From: Candidatus Rokuibacteriota bacterium
Lineage (GTDB): Bacteria; Methylomirabilota; Methylomirabilia; Rokubacteriales; CSP1-6
Direction of reading: 5' to 3'
DNA length: 46,571 nt
NCBI GenBank assembly: GCA_003220685.1
Contig: QHTE01000066.1
Location: 1-46,571, forward strand
Part shown: positions 16,041-23,836 of the stretch, one piece after another
Layout of the letters: each line of letters starts with the position of its first letter
How positions within the stretch are numbered: the stretch's first letter is position 1
Notes under the pieces: model-generated
The model's input: only the letters and a program-made list of their open reading frames with translations
Told to the model about the DNA's origin: nothing
The model's database searches: none
Program-made: the position numbers and the translations under genes

Positions 16041-16972
16041 CGCCGGCCGCCGAGGAGGTCGCGAACCCCGAGCAAGCCCCTGGGCATGAACAGGACGATG
16101 AAGATCAGGACCAGGCCGATCACGATGAAGTACCAGTCCACGTAGGACGAGACCTTCTCCTGGAGCAGGACGAAGAACGCGCCGCCGACGACGGGGCCCG
16201 CGAGCGTCCCGAGCCCCCCGATCATGACCATGATGATGAACTCGCCCGACACGGTCCAGAGCATGAGGTCGGGCGTGGCGAAGGCCGAGCGCCCGGGGTA
16301 GAGCGCGCCGCCGAGGCCGGTGAGGAGCGCCGAGATCATGCACACGGCCAGCTTGTAGCGCTGGACGTCGTAGCCGAGAAAGCGCGTGCGGTCCTCGTTC
16401 TCGCGGATCGCGACGAGCACCCGGCCGAAGTGCGAGGTCACGAGCACCCGGCAGGCGAGATACGCGAGCCCCAGGTAGACCAGGACGAGATAGTAGTTGC
16501 GCAGCGGCGTGTCGATCGCGACGTCGCCGATCAGGCGCGGCGACGGCACGCCCTGAATCCCGTCCGAGCCGCCGAAGGTCTGCGTGTAGCGGAAGAACGT
16601 GTACACGACCTCGGCGAAGATCAGGGTGAGCAGCGCGAAGTAGATCCCGCGCCGCGCGGTGGCGAAGAAGCTCACCACGAGCGCGTAGAGGCCGACGACC
16701 AGGAGTGCCCCGAGCAGGCACGCCCAGAGCGAGACGATCCCGCGCTCCAGCAGGACCGCGCTCGCGTAGGCGCCGAGACCGAAGAACGCGGCGTGGCCGA
16801 ACGAGACGAGCCCCGTGTAGCCCATGAGCAGATCGAGGCTCATCGCGATCGTCCCGAACAGGAGCGCGTCGAAGGCGAGCAGCAGGTAGAACTTCGACAT
16901 GAACGGGAGCGCCGGCAAGAGCGCTAGTAGCAACCACACGATCACCGCCCGCGGTGAAAACGCTCTACTCAA
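16022..16972 (-). CDS. livM: branched-chain amino acid-type ABC transporter permease, LivM family
   Basis: The start is TTG 16972 (316 residues), preceded by GAGGG at good spacing; GTG 16984 is an alternative without a ribosome site. The protein is mostly hydrophobic with about eight to ten helices. It contains the LivM hallmark MSLDLLMGYTGLVSFGHAAFFGLGAY and the cytoplasmic EAA-like loop (RVLVAIRENEDRTRFLGYDVQRYKL). It overlaps the LivH-like gene by 8 bases. With LivH it would form the membrane channel for the solute bound by the LivK-like protein. Confidence 0.92.
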   Translation of the reverse strand: MSRAFSPRAVIVWLLLALLPALPFMSKFYLLLAFDALLFGTIAMSLDLLMGYTGLVSFGHAAFFGLGAYASAVLLERGIVSLWACLLGALLVVGLYALVVSFFATARRGIYFALLTLIFAEVVYTFFRYTQTFGGSDGIQGVPSPRLIGDVAIDTPLRNYYLVLVYLGLAYLACRVLVTSHFGRVLVAIRENEDRTRFLGYDVQRYKLAVCMISALLTGLGGALYPGRSAFATPDLMLWTVSGEFIIMVMIGGLGTLAGPVVGGAFFVLLQEKVSSYVDWYFIVIGLVLIFIVLFMPRGLLGVRDLLGGRRWRTTA

Positions 16973-17843
16973 GCACGCCCTCACGGCCGAAGAACCCGCG
17001 CGGCCGCACGATCAGGATCACGATCATGATGGCGAAGATCGCGATCGCGACCCGCTGGGGGTTCATCCAGAGCGTCAGCAAGCTCTGCGCCAGGCCGATG
17101 ACGAAGGCGGCGATCACCGAGCCGCCCATCGAGCCCATGCCCCCGAGGATCACGACGATGAACGCGAGCAGGATCATCTCCACGCCCATCTGCGGGTAGA
17201 CGGTGAAGATGGGCGCCAGCAGGAGGCCGGCCAGCGCGGCGAGCGCGGCCGAGCCCGCGAACGTGAGGGTGAAGACGCGCGGCACGTTGACGCCGAGCCC
17301 GTCGAGCATCTCGGCGTCCTGCACCGCGGCCCGCACCAGGATCCCCGCGCGCGTGCGCGTGAAGAAGAGCCAGATCGCCAGCAGGAGCAGCGAGGACGCG
17401 GCCAGGAGGAACAGCCGGTAGTTCGGATAGGTCATGCCGAGCAGCGGCGTCGAGCCGGTGAACGGCGGCACGATGCGCCGCATGTCGCCGCCCCAGATCT
17501 GGCGCGCGCCCTCGCGGAACACCAGGGCCAGGCCGAAGGTGAGGATGAGCCCGTAGAGCGGCTCACGGCGATAGAGCGGCCGGAGCGTCGTCAGCTCGGT
17601 CACGGCGCCGATCGCGCCGACGGCCAGCGGCGCCACCACGAGCGCCGCCCAGAACGAGTGGGTCGCGCCGACCACGGCGATCCCGGCGTAGGCGCCGAGC
17701 ATGTAGAGCTCGCCGTGGGCGAAGTTCATGACGCCGAGCAGGCCGAAGATCACGGTCAGGCCCAGCGCCAGCAGCCCCAGCGCGGCCCCGAAGACGAGGC
17801 CGTGCAGGAGCTGCGGCAGCAGGACCGCGACGAGATAGTCCAA
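16965..17843 (-). CDS. livH: branched-chain amino acid-type ABC transporter permease, LivH family
   Basis: The 292-residue permease begins at TTG 17843, directly after the stop of the livK-like gene (MDYLVAVLLPQLLHGLVFGA). It holds the LivH signature ALGLTVIFGLLGVMNFAHGELYMLGAY and about eight helices. The loop AAVQDAEMLDGLGVNVPRVF near the middle matches the ATPase-contacting segment (usually A-x-x-Q-x-x-x-A/M-x-x-x-G). It lies third from the end among the transport genes and overlaps livM. Liv-type permeases also serve urea, amides and aromatic acids, so amino acid transport is not certain. Confidence 0.92.
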   Translation of the reverse strand: MDYLVAVLLPQLLHGLVFGAALGLLALGLTVIFGLLGVMNFAHGELYMLGAYAGIAVVGATHSFWAALVVAPLAVGAIGAVTELTTLRPLYRREPLYGLILTFGLALVFREGARQIWGGDMRRIVPPFTGSTPLLGMTYPNYRLFLLAASSLLLLAIWLFFTRTRAGILVRAAVQDAEMLDGLGVNVPRVFTLTFAGSAALAALAGLLLAPIFTVYPQMGVEMILLAFIVVILGGMGSMGGSVIAAFVIGLAQSLLTLWMNPQRVAIAIFAIMIVILIVRPRGFFGREGVLE

Positions 17844-19061
17844 CTACTTCTTTTTGATCTCCCAGGTGAACCCTTCCACCGGATCCTTGCCCACCATCGC
17901 CTCGCCGATCGAGTCGCTGCCGGCGATCTTCGCGATCGGCAGGTTCTTGCCGCCCTTCACCTGGTAGAGGTGCATGTCCATGATCACCTGGTGGTCTTCC
18001 TTGCGGATGCACTGGCGGCCGATGTGCGTGTTGTCGATGCACATGCCCTCGTGGGCCTCGGCCACCTTGTCGGAGTCGAACGACTTGGCCTTCTCGACCG
18101 CCGCCGCCCAGAACAGGACGGCGTCGTAGGAGCCGGCGGCGATGTTGGCGTCGGTCCCGAACTTCTTCTTGAACCGCGCGTTGTAGGCCTGCATGTTCGC
18201 GTCGGGGTTGTACGGCGAGAAGTGATTCAGCTGCACGAAGCCTTCCATCGGCTCGGCGATCGACGGCAAATCTTGTTGCAGGAGGAAGCAGTCGATGCCC
18301 GCCAGCTTGTACTTCTTCGTCATGCCGAAGGAGTGGAGCTGGGTCATCAGCCTGAGCGAGTCGGTCCCCGCGAACGCCAGGAACAACACGTCGGGGTTCG
18401 ACTGGTTGATCGCGCCGAACCAAGGGCTGAAGTCCTTGGTGTCGAGCGGCGCGCCGGCGACGCCGACGACCTCGCCGCCGAGCTTCTCGAGCGCGGTCTT
18501 GAACTGGCGCCCGTCCGACTGGCCCATCGCGTAGTCGGTGTAGAAGATGTAGACCTTCTTGCCCATCTTGTCGACGATGTACTTGGCCAGGCCGGTGGCC
18601 TGCATGCGAGAGTCGGGCTGGTTCGAGAAGTAGTACTTGTGGAACTTCGTGGTGCGCATGAACTCGGCGCACGAGACCGAGTTCCAGTGGATCGTCTTGT
18701 GCTTCTTGGTGACGTCCATCACCGCCAGGGTCGCGCCGCTCGAGACGGCGCCGACCAGCAGCTTCACGTCGTCTTGCAGGATGAGCTTCTCGGCCTTGCG
18801 CACCGCCGGCGCGGGCTTGGTCTCGTCGTCCTCGGAGACGATCTCGATCTTGTGGCCGAGGACGCCGCCCTTGACGTTGAGCTCCTCGACCGCCATCTGC
18901 ATGCCCCACGTCTGGTACTTGCCGTAGCCCTCGAAGACGCCCACCTTCGAGCCGAGGTCGCCGATCTTGACGACCTTCTGCTGCGAGACGGCCGGCGCCG
19001 CGATCCAGACCAGCGCGGCCAGGGCGACCAGCAGGGTGAATCCCCACGTCACGCGCTTCAT
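17844..19061 (-). CDS. livK: Liv-type ABC transporter substrate-binding protein (periplasmic binding protein type 1)
   Basis: This 405-residue protein has a Sec signal (MKRVTWGFTLLVALAALVWIAAPAVSQ) and a Peripla_BP_6 fold: KIGDLGSKVGVFEGYGKYQTWGMQMAVEELN at the N-terminal lobe, then SSGATLAVMDV and YTDYAMGQS motifs. It lacks the Leu/Ile-type binding-site sequence I would expect of classical LivJ, so the ligand may be an amide, aromatic acid or other small molecule. The ATG at 19061 has GGAGG six bases before it, and its ATGA overlaps the stop of the upstream secreted-protein gene, showing that the upstream genes belong to the same operon. Confidence 0.92.
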   Translation of the reverse strand: MKRVTWGFTLLVALAALVWIAAPAVSQQKVVKIGDLGSKVGVFEGYGKYQTWGMQMAVEELNVKGGVLGHKIEIVSEDDETKPAPAVRKAEKLILQDDVKLLVGAVSSGATLAVMDVTKKHKTIHWNSVSCAEFMRTTKFHKYYFSNQPDSRMQATGLAKYIVDKMGKKVYIFYTDYAMGQSDGRQFKTALEKLGGEVVGVAGAPLDTKDFSPWFGAINQSNPDVLFLAFAGTDSLRLMTQLHSFGMTKKYKLAGIDCFLLQQDLPSIAEPMEGFVQLNHFSPYNPDANMQAYNARFKKKFGTDANIAAGSYDAVLFWAAAVEKAKSFDSDKVAEAHEGMCIDNTHIGRQCIRKEDHQVIMDMHLYQVKGGKNLPIAKIAGSDSIGEAMVGKDPVEGFTWEIKKK

Positions 19062-19726
19062 GAATTCCTCCTTGGTGTCGTTGACGGCGGTGTCGTTGAC
19101 GACGCGTCGATCAGGGTGGAGAGAGCCTGCGCGATTCGCCGGAGCGGAACCCGCATGCCCGCCGGGTCGGCCGGCGCGGCCCCGCCGGCCGCAGGCTTGA
19201 CGAAGGCCTCCGCCTCGTCGAACGCGAGACGGACGGCGACCGAGGCCTTGTTGTCGCGGGTGGCGACGGCGAAGTCGACGAGGTTGTAGTAGCGCCAGAT
19301 CGCCTCGAGGAACTTGCCTCCCGTGGCGACGCGCGTCTCCGGCGTGGCGTCGGGCCGGGCGAGCTGACGGTCGGCCTCGAGCGCCAGGTCGCGGGCAAGC
19401 GCGGCGAAGAAGATCATGAGGCTCCGCTCGACCTCGGGCCCGTCGCCGGCCGCGAGCGCGGCCCGCGTACCGTCCTCGAGGCCGGGCGGCAGGGTGGCGG
19501 CCTGCGCGCGCATCTCGGCGCGGAGCGGGCCCTCGTCGAACAGCCGCAGCGCGACGTCGTACTTCTTCGCCTGCACCGAGAACTTTACCTGCTTGAAGTT
19601 GGTGGTGACCGCGTTGTCTCTCGGGACGTACGCGCCGACGTGATGCGCCGAGGCCGGCGCGGCCGTCGCGGCGAGCACCGCGAGCGTCGCGAGGATCGTC
19701 GCCGCGAGGATCGCACGGCCGCTCAC
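19058..19726 (-). CDS. secreted protein of unknown function, mature N-terminus His-His
   Basis: Starting at GTG 19726 (GTGA overlap with the upstream gene) the product has 222 residues. Residues 1-27 are a Sec signal peptide ending ASA, and the predicted mature protein begins HHVGAYVPRDNAV. The rest is mostly helical and polar, with conserved-looking KFLEAIWRYYNLVDF near residue 150. The arrangement recalls periplasmic helical-bundle proteins of metal uptake systems, but I recognise no family. An N-terminal His after signal cleavage can bind copper in unrelated histidine-brace proteins; here this is only a possibility. The stop overlaps the livK start, so the protein is made together with the transporter and probably shares its task. 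Confidence 0.75.
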   Translation of the reverse strand: MSGRAILAATILATLAVLAATAAPASAHHVGAYVPRDNAVTTNFKQVKFSVQAKKYDVALRLFDEGPLRAEMRAQAATLPPGLEDGTRAALAAGDGPEVERSLMIFFAALARDLALEADRQLARPDATPETRVATGGKFLEAIWRYYNLVDFAVATRDNKASVAVRLAFDEAEAFVKPAAGGAAPADPAGMRVPLRRIAQALSTLIDASSTTPPSTTPRRNS

Positions 19727-20268
19727 GCGCGTCGCCGCGCGAGCATCGACCACGCGACCGTGCCCGCGAGACACCAGAGCGCGACGATCGTGGCGGAGCC
19801 GAACGGCACCCAGATGAGCCACTCGGCGAGCGTCTTCGCTCGCTCCAGCCCGTGCGACGGGATCAGCGCGCTCCATACGAGGTAGCCGACAGGATAGCCC
19901 GCTCCGCCCGTCGTGAGAAGGGCGATGATCGCGCGGCGGGCCGCGGCGTGCCGGATCACGGTGGCCGCGACCATCGAGGTGGCGATGATCACCAGCCCCA
20001 TGCCTTCCGCGTGCATGTGAAACAACCGGAGCCCCGCGTCGAACTTCACGAGCGCCTCGTCGAGGATCCGCTCGTCGACGTCCCGCACCCCGACCAGGCC
20101 GTGGACGCCGGGGCGGGCGAGCATCCCCTCGCGGGCCCAGCGCGTCAGCTCGACCTTGTAGCGCGCCATCGAGCCGCCGCCGACCTCCGCGGCGACGATC
20201 GAGAGCACGGCGACCAGCAGGACCCAGCGCGGCGGCACTCGCCAGGTCGGGGCATCCGGTTCGGTCAT
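19723..20268 (-). CDS. membrane protein with FHxHxEG motif, downstream paralogue
   Basis: The 181-residue protein starts at ATG 20268, overlapping the upstream stop by ATGA. Its N-terminal helix (WVLLVAVLSIVAAEVGGGSMARYK) is followed by a polar domain with RPGVHG at 53-57, then FHMHAEGMGL (His84, His86, Glu88) at the start of a second helix, and two more helices, about four in all. The same layout and motifs appear in the neighbouring gene at 20265, so the two arose by duplication. Conserved His and Glu at the membrane surface suggest metal or heme binding, but no known family comes to mind. It sits in one operon with a Liv-type importer. Confidence 0.75.
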   Translation of the reverse strand: MTEPDAPTWRVPPRWVLLVAVLSIVAAEVGGGSMARYKVELTRWAREGMLARPGVHGLVGVRDVDERILDEALVKFDAGLRLFHMHAEGMGLVIIATSMVAATVIRHAAARRAIIALLTTGGAGYPVGYLVWSALIPSHGLERAKTLAEWLIWVPFGSATIVALWCLAGTVAWSMLARRRA

Positions 20269-20786
20269 GCGCGCCGGCGCGCCAGGGCGAGCCACAGGCC
20301 CGCCAGCCCGGCGATCGCCGAGACCCCGAGCGGAGACAGGATCCAGCGCTCGGCCAGCTCGATCCCCGCGTCGCGGCCGAGCTCGAGGGCCGCCGCGCCG
20401 TAGGCGAGATAGCCGAGCGGAAAGAGCCCGCCCAGGGTCAGCAGCAGGTAGAGCGCGCCTCGCGCGCGCTGCCCGGGCACGAGCGCCGCCACCAGCGCGC
20501 TCGCGAAGAAGAGGACCAGGCCCACGCCCTCGCCGTGGAGGTGGAAGAACGAGAGCCCGGCCTCGGCGGTGAAGATCGCACGCTCGCGGACCTCGTCGTC
20601 GTACTCGGCCGAGCCCGAGAAGCCGTGCGCGCCCGGGTTGGCGGCCACGCGCGCCGCGGCGTAGCGCTGGATCTCGGGCTTGAGCCGCGACATCGCGGCG
20701 CCGGCCGTCTCGCCGAGCGCCAGGATCACGAGGGCGACGAGCACGACGGCGAGGGGCGGGCGCCTCACGGTGGCGGACATTAGCAT
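20265..20786 (-). CDS. membrane protein with FHxHxEG motif, upstream paralogue
   Basis: This 173-residue protein (ATG 20786; an ATG at 20780 is nearly as good) is the first gene of the nine-gene operon. It has an N-terminal helix (VVLVALVILALGETAGAAMSR), a polar stretch with NPGAHG at 50-55, FHLHGEGVGL at 81-90 (His82, His84, Glu86), and then two or three helices ending with ARRRA. The Glu in helix one (ETAGAAMSR versus EVGGGSMAR), the PGxHG segment, the HxHxEG motif and the ending are shared with the next gene. No Shine-Dalgarno sequence is seen, so a leaderless or weakly initiated message is possible. The function is unknown. Confidence 0.75.
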   Translation of the reverse strand: MLMSATVRRPPLAVVLVALVILALGETAGAAMSRLKPEIQRYAAARVAANPGAHGFSGSAEYDDEVRERAIFTAEAGLSFFHLHGEGVGLVLFFASALVAALVPGQRARGALYLLLTLGGLFPLGYLAYGAAALELGRDAGIELAERWILSPLGVSAIAGLAGLWLALARRRA

Positions 20787-20862
20787 AATTCATGTCGCGC
20801 GCCTCGGCCGGCGGGGGCGGCGTTTGTCATTACCGGCGGCCTGTGGCAAGGTGGGCACGCCT

Positions 20863-22308
20863 ATGCGCAGCGGTGACGCGTACGTCGCGAGCCTCCGGGA
20901 CGGGCGGGCGGTGTACCTCGACGGCGAGCGCGTCGACGACGTCACCAAGCATCCGGCGTTCGTCGAGCCGATCCGGCGAATCGCCGAGACCTACGATCGC
21001 GCGAAGGCCGCCGAGAACGATCCGGCGCTGACGTTCGTCGATCCGGCGACGGGCGCGCGCCACAGCAACATGTGGCTCGTCCCACGGTCGGCCGACGACC
21101 TCGGCGCCCGTCGGCGGGTCCATCGCTTCTGGGCCGAGCCGTCGTTCGGCCTCATGGGGCGCACGCCCGACCACGTCGCCTGCGTGCTCACCGCGTTCGC
21201 GGGCTGGCGGCATCTCTTCGACGGCGCCGGCGCGCGCTACGGCGACAACGTGACGCGCTTCTACGCGCGCGCGCGCGACGCGGATCTCTACGTGACCTAC
21301 GCGATCGTGCCGCCGCAGGTGGACCGCTCGCGGCCCGCCCACCGCCATCCGGAGCCGTTCCTGCATCCGGGCGTGGTGCGCGAGACCTCGGGCGGTATCG
21401 TCGTCCGCGGCGCCCAGGCGATCGCCACCTCGGCCACGATGGCCGACTGGCTCTTCGTCTCGTACATCACCCCGCTCGTGCCGGGCGACGAGGATTACGC
21501 GATCTCGCTCGTGATGCCGATGAACGCCGAGGGGCTGCGCCTCTACCCGCGGCGCCCGTTCGCCTCGCTGGCCACGAGCGTCTTCGACTATCCGCTGTCG
21601 TCCCGATTCGACGAGGTCGACACGACGGTGATCTTCAACGACGTCCTCGTGCCCTGGGAGCAGGTCTTCATCTACCGCAACGTCGACCTCGTCAACGCGC
21701 AATTCCACGACTCGCCCTCGCACACCACGGCGAACTTCCAGGCGCTGGTCCGGTTCGGCGTGAAGCTCGAGTTCATGGCCGGCCTCGCGGCGCGGCTGGC
21801 CGAGATCCAGAACGCCGACGGCGACCCGGCCGTCCAGGCCACGCTCGGCGGCGACATCGCGTCGCTGTGCGCGGCGTTCGACGCCATGGTGAAGGCCGCC
21901 GAGCGCGATCCCCTGATCACCCGCGGCTACGCGCGCCCGCACCCGCAGTACATCTACGCCGGCATGGGGCTTCAGCGACGGCTGATCGTGGACATGATGC
22001 GCACCTTGCGCGAGCTGGCGGGCGGCGCCTTCCAGACCGTGCCCTCGTCGGAGTCCGCGTTCACCAGCCCCGAGACCCGCGCCGACACCGCGCGCTACTA
22101 CCAGGCGGCCGCGATCGGGGCCCGCGAGCGGATCAAGCTCGTGAAGCTCATCTGGGACTTCGTCGGCACCGAGTTCGGCGGCCGCCAGCTCCAGTACGAG
22201 ATGTTCTACTCGGCCTCCCAGCCCGTCGTGAATCGGCGCATGTTCCGGTCGTACGACTGGACGTCCGCCAAGCGCATGGTCGATCGTTGCCTCGGCGAAT
22301 ACCGATAA
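20863..22308 (+). CDS. 4-hydroxyphenylacetate 3-monooxygenase (HpaB/PvcC) family oxygenase
   Basis: The ATG at 20863 gives 481 residues, the usual HpaB length, beginning MRSGDAYVASLRDGRAVYLDGERVDDV, the typical opening for the family. The acyl-CoA-dehydrogenase-like fold is visible: PHPQYIYAG and RDADLYVTYAIVPPQVDRS segments, and TMADWLFVSY before the flavin region. HpaB enzymes are FADH2-using two-component monooxygenases that hydroxylate a phenol ortho to its OH; the flavin reductase partner (HpaC) is not in this window. Relatives act on other aromatic or dehydrated substrates, so the substrate is open. The stop codon TAA lies inside a long inverted repeat. Confidence 0.9.
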   Translation: MRSGDAYVASLRDGRAVYLDGERVDDVTKHPAFVEPIRRIAETYDRAKAAENDPALTFVDPATGARHSNMWLVPRSADDLGARRRVHRFWAEPSFGLMGRTPDHVACVLTAFAGWRHLFDGAGARYGDNVTRFYARARDADLYVTYAIVPPQVDRSRPAHRHPEPFLHPGVVRETSGGIVVRGAQAIATSATMADWLFVSYITPLVPGDEDYAISLVMPMNAEGLRLYPRRPFASLATSVFDYPLSSRFDEVDTTVIFNDVLVPWEQVFIYRNVDLVNAQFHDSPSHTTANFQALVRFGVKLEFMAGLAARLAEIQNADGDPAVQATLGGDIASLCAAFDAMVKAAERDPLITRGYARPHPQYIYAGMGLQRRLIVDMMRTLRELAGGAFQTVPSSESAFTSPETRADTARYYQAAAIGARERIKLVKLIWDFVGTEFGGRQLQYEMFYSASQPVVNRRMFRSYDWTSAKRMVDRCLGEYR

Positions 22309-22512
22309 TCGCGTTGCGGCGGGACGGTCGGCGCGGCCGGTGGGTGCGGCCGGGGTCGAGACGACCACGCGGCGCGCGTGCGCTGTCACGCGGCGGCTGG
22401 GCTCCATCCGGGCGCGCGGTGGTCCGTCGCCGCGGCGCGGGAACGGGTCCCTTCGACCCCGACCGCACCCACCGGCCGCGCCGCCCGCCCTGTCACCCGT
22501 GCCGCGATCATC
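22304..22512. repeat. long imperfect inverted repeat with 29-bp near-perfect arms
   Basis: Arm 22330-22358 is complementary to 22454-22482 at 28 of 29 positions (one C/T difference), with 95 bases between. Further outward, GATAATCGCG at 22304-22313 pairs with CGCGATCATC at 22503-22512 at 9 of 10 positions. Shorter complementary segments occur inside the loop as well. It fills nearly the whole gap between the monooxygenase and enamidase-like genes and includes the monooxygenase stop codon. It could be a MITE-like insertion, a cruciform-forming site or a long mRNA hairpin. I see no second copy in the window. Confidence 0.8.
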
Positions 22513-22526
22513 GCGAGGACTAGCTC

Positions 22527-23720
22527 GTGCCTACACTTGCGTTGGTGAACATCGGTGTGGTAGCGACCGGCATTCTGGGGGCGCCTAGGCTTGAGGCTGA
22601 GGCGATTCTCGTTCAGAACGGGCGAATCGCCGCGATCGGGGCTGTTTCGCGGATCGGCGCGGCGCGGGCAGATGTGGTCGTGGATTGCTTGGGGACGACG
22701 GTGATTCCGGGGTTGATCGACTCGCATTGCCACGTGGTGCTGGGCGACTACACGCCCCGGCAGAAGACCGTGGACTTTCTCGACTCGTACGTGCACGGCG
22801 GGATCACGTCGGTGGTGTCGGCGGGCGAGGGGGTGCACGCGCCCGGCCGGCCGCACGACGCGGCGGCGGCGAAGGCGCTGGCCATCGCGGCCGCGAAGTG
22901 CTTCGAGCACTTCCACCCGAACGGGATGAAGGTCAACGCGGGCTCGGTGGTGCTCGAGCCCGGGCTCACCGACGGGGACTTCGCCGAGATGGCCCGGCAC
23001 GGCGTGCGTCACGCCAAGTACGGCTTCGGCGGCTACGCGCAGCCGTGGGACGGCGAGCCCGAGGTGCGGCTCGCGCAGAAGCACGGTCTCTGCGTCATGT
23101 CCCACAGCGGCGGCTCGTCCATCCCCGGCTCGAGCCCGATCAGCCACGAGGTTCTGCTGCGTCTCAGGCCGGACGTGTGCGGCCACGTGAACGGCGGCAC
23201 GACGTCGCTCGACGAGGCGGGGATCGACCGGATCATCGCCGAGTCGCAGATGGCGCTGCAGATCGTCCAGGCCGGCAATCTCCGCGCCTCGCTCCACATC
23301 GTGAAGCGTGCGCGCGAGGCCGACGCGCTCGCGCGCGTGTGCGTGGCCAGCGACACGCCGACCGGGACGGGCGTGATGCCTCTCGGCGTCGTGAAGAGCG
23401 TCTGCGAGATCGCCTCGCTCGGCGACCTGCCGCCGGAAGTCGTGATCGCGCTCGCCACCGGCAACAACGCGCAGGCTTTTCGCCTGGCGGCGGGCACGGG
23501 CACGATTGCCGTCGGCGCCCCCGCCGATCTGGTCGTCTGCGACGCGCCGTCGGCTTCGCTCGCCGACGACGCGCTGACCGCGATCGCCCGCGGCGACATC
23601 CCCGGCATCTCCTGTGTCGTCGTCGACGGCCAGGTGCGGGTGGCGCGCAGCCGCAACACGCCGATGGCCAAGCGCCTCGCGACCTTCCGGGGTGTCACGG
23701 TCGCGGGCGTCGGCCACTGA
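22527..23720 (+). CDS. enamidase-like amidohydrolase
   Basis: The 397-residue protein starts at GTG 22527. Metal-ligand positions of the amidohydrolase superfamily are all present: His67 and His69 (DSHCH), Lys164 (likely carbamylated), His193, His220 and Asp276 (ASDTPTG). The segment DYTPRQKTVDFLDSYVHGG followed by SAGEGVHAPGRP closely matches what I recall of enamidase from anaerobic nicotinate fermentation, which opens 6-oxo-tetrahydronicotinate to 2-formylglutarate and ammonia. Neither a hydroxynicotinate reductase nor other genes of that pathway lie beside it, so it may act on a related cyclic enamide. It probably belongs to a cytoplasmic catabolic route. Codon use resembles its neighbours. 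Confidence 0.85.
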   Translation: MPTLALVNIGVVATGILGAPRLEAEAILVQNGRIAAIGAVSRIGAARADVVVDCLGTTVIPGLIDSHCHVVLGDYTPRQKTVDFLDSYVHGGITSVVSAGEGVHAPGRPHDAAAAKALAIAAAKCFEHFHPNGMKVNAGSVVLEPGLTDGDFAEMARHGVRHAKYGFGGYAQPWDGEPEVRLAQKHGLCVMSHSGGSSIPGSSPISHEVLLRLRPDVCGHVNGGTTSLDEAGIDRIIAESQMALQIVQAGNLRASLHIVKRAREADALARVCVASDTPTGTGVMPLGVVKSVCEIASLGDLPPEVVIALATGNNAQAFRLAAGTGTIAVGAPADLVVCDAPSASLADDALTAIARGDIPGISCVVVDGQVRVARSRNTPMAKRLATFRGVTVAGVGH

Positions 23721-23722
23721 GG

Positions 23723-23771
23723 CGCCCGAACCACCCCGCCGCCCAACGACCCGCCCCCACCCATTCGGGCG
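23723..23771 (+). terminator. possible hairpin after the enamidase-like gene
   Basis: CGCCCGAA (23723-23730) and TTCGGGCG (23764-23771) are perfectly complementary across a 33-base loop, starting two bases after the stop. No T-run follows, so it would be a weak or Rho-dependent terminator or an mRNA-stabilising stem. Confidence 0.3.
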
Positions 23772-23836
23772 ATTCCCCGGCCGCTCGCCGCCGGGCATGC
23801 TGGCGGTGAACGATAGCCTGATCGATGGAGGATCGA

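Noticed and set aside
16899..19289. Forward frame of 796 codons over livH and livK
   Set aside because: Antisense shadow rich in Glu/Arg/His; the reverse strand has signal peptide and transporter motifs.
22340..22588. Forward frame of 82 codons in the gap after the monooxygenase gene
   Set aside because: The frame lies across the inverted repeat, is Arg/Pro-rich and has no family pattern or good ribosome site.
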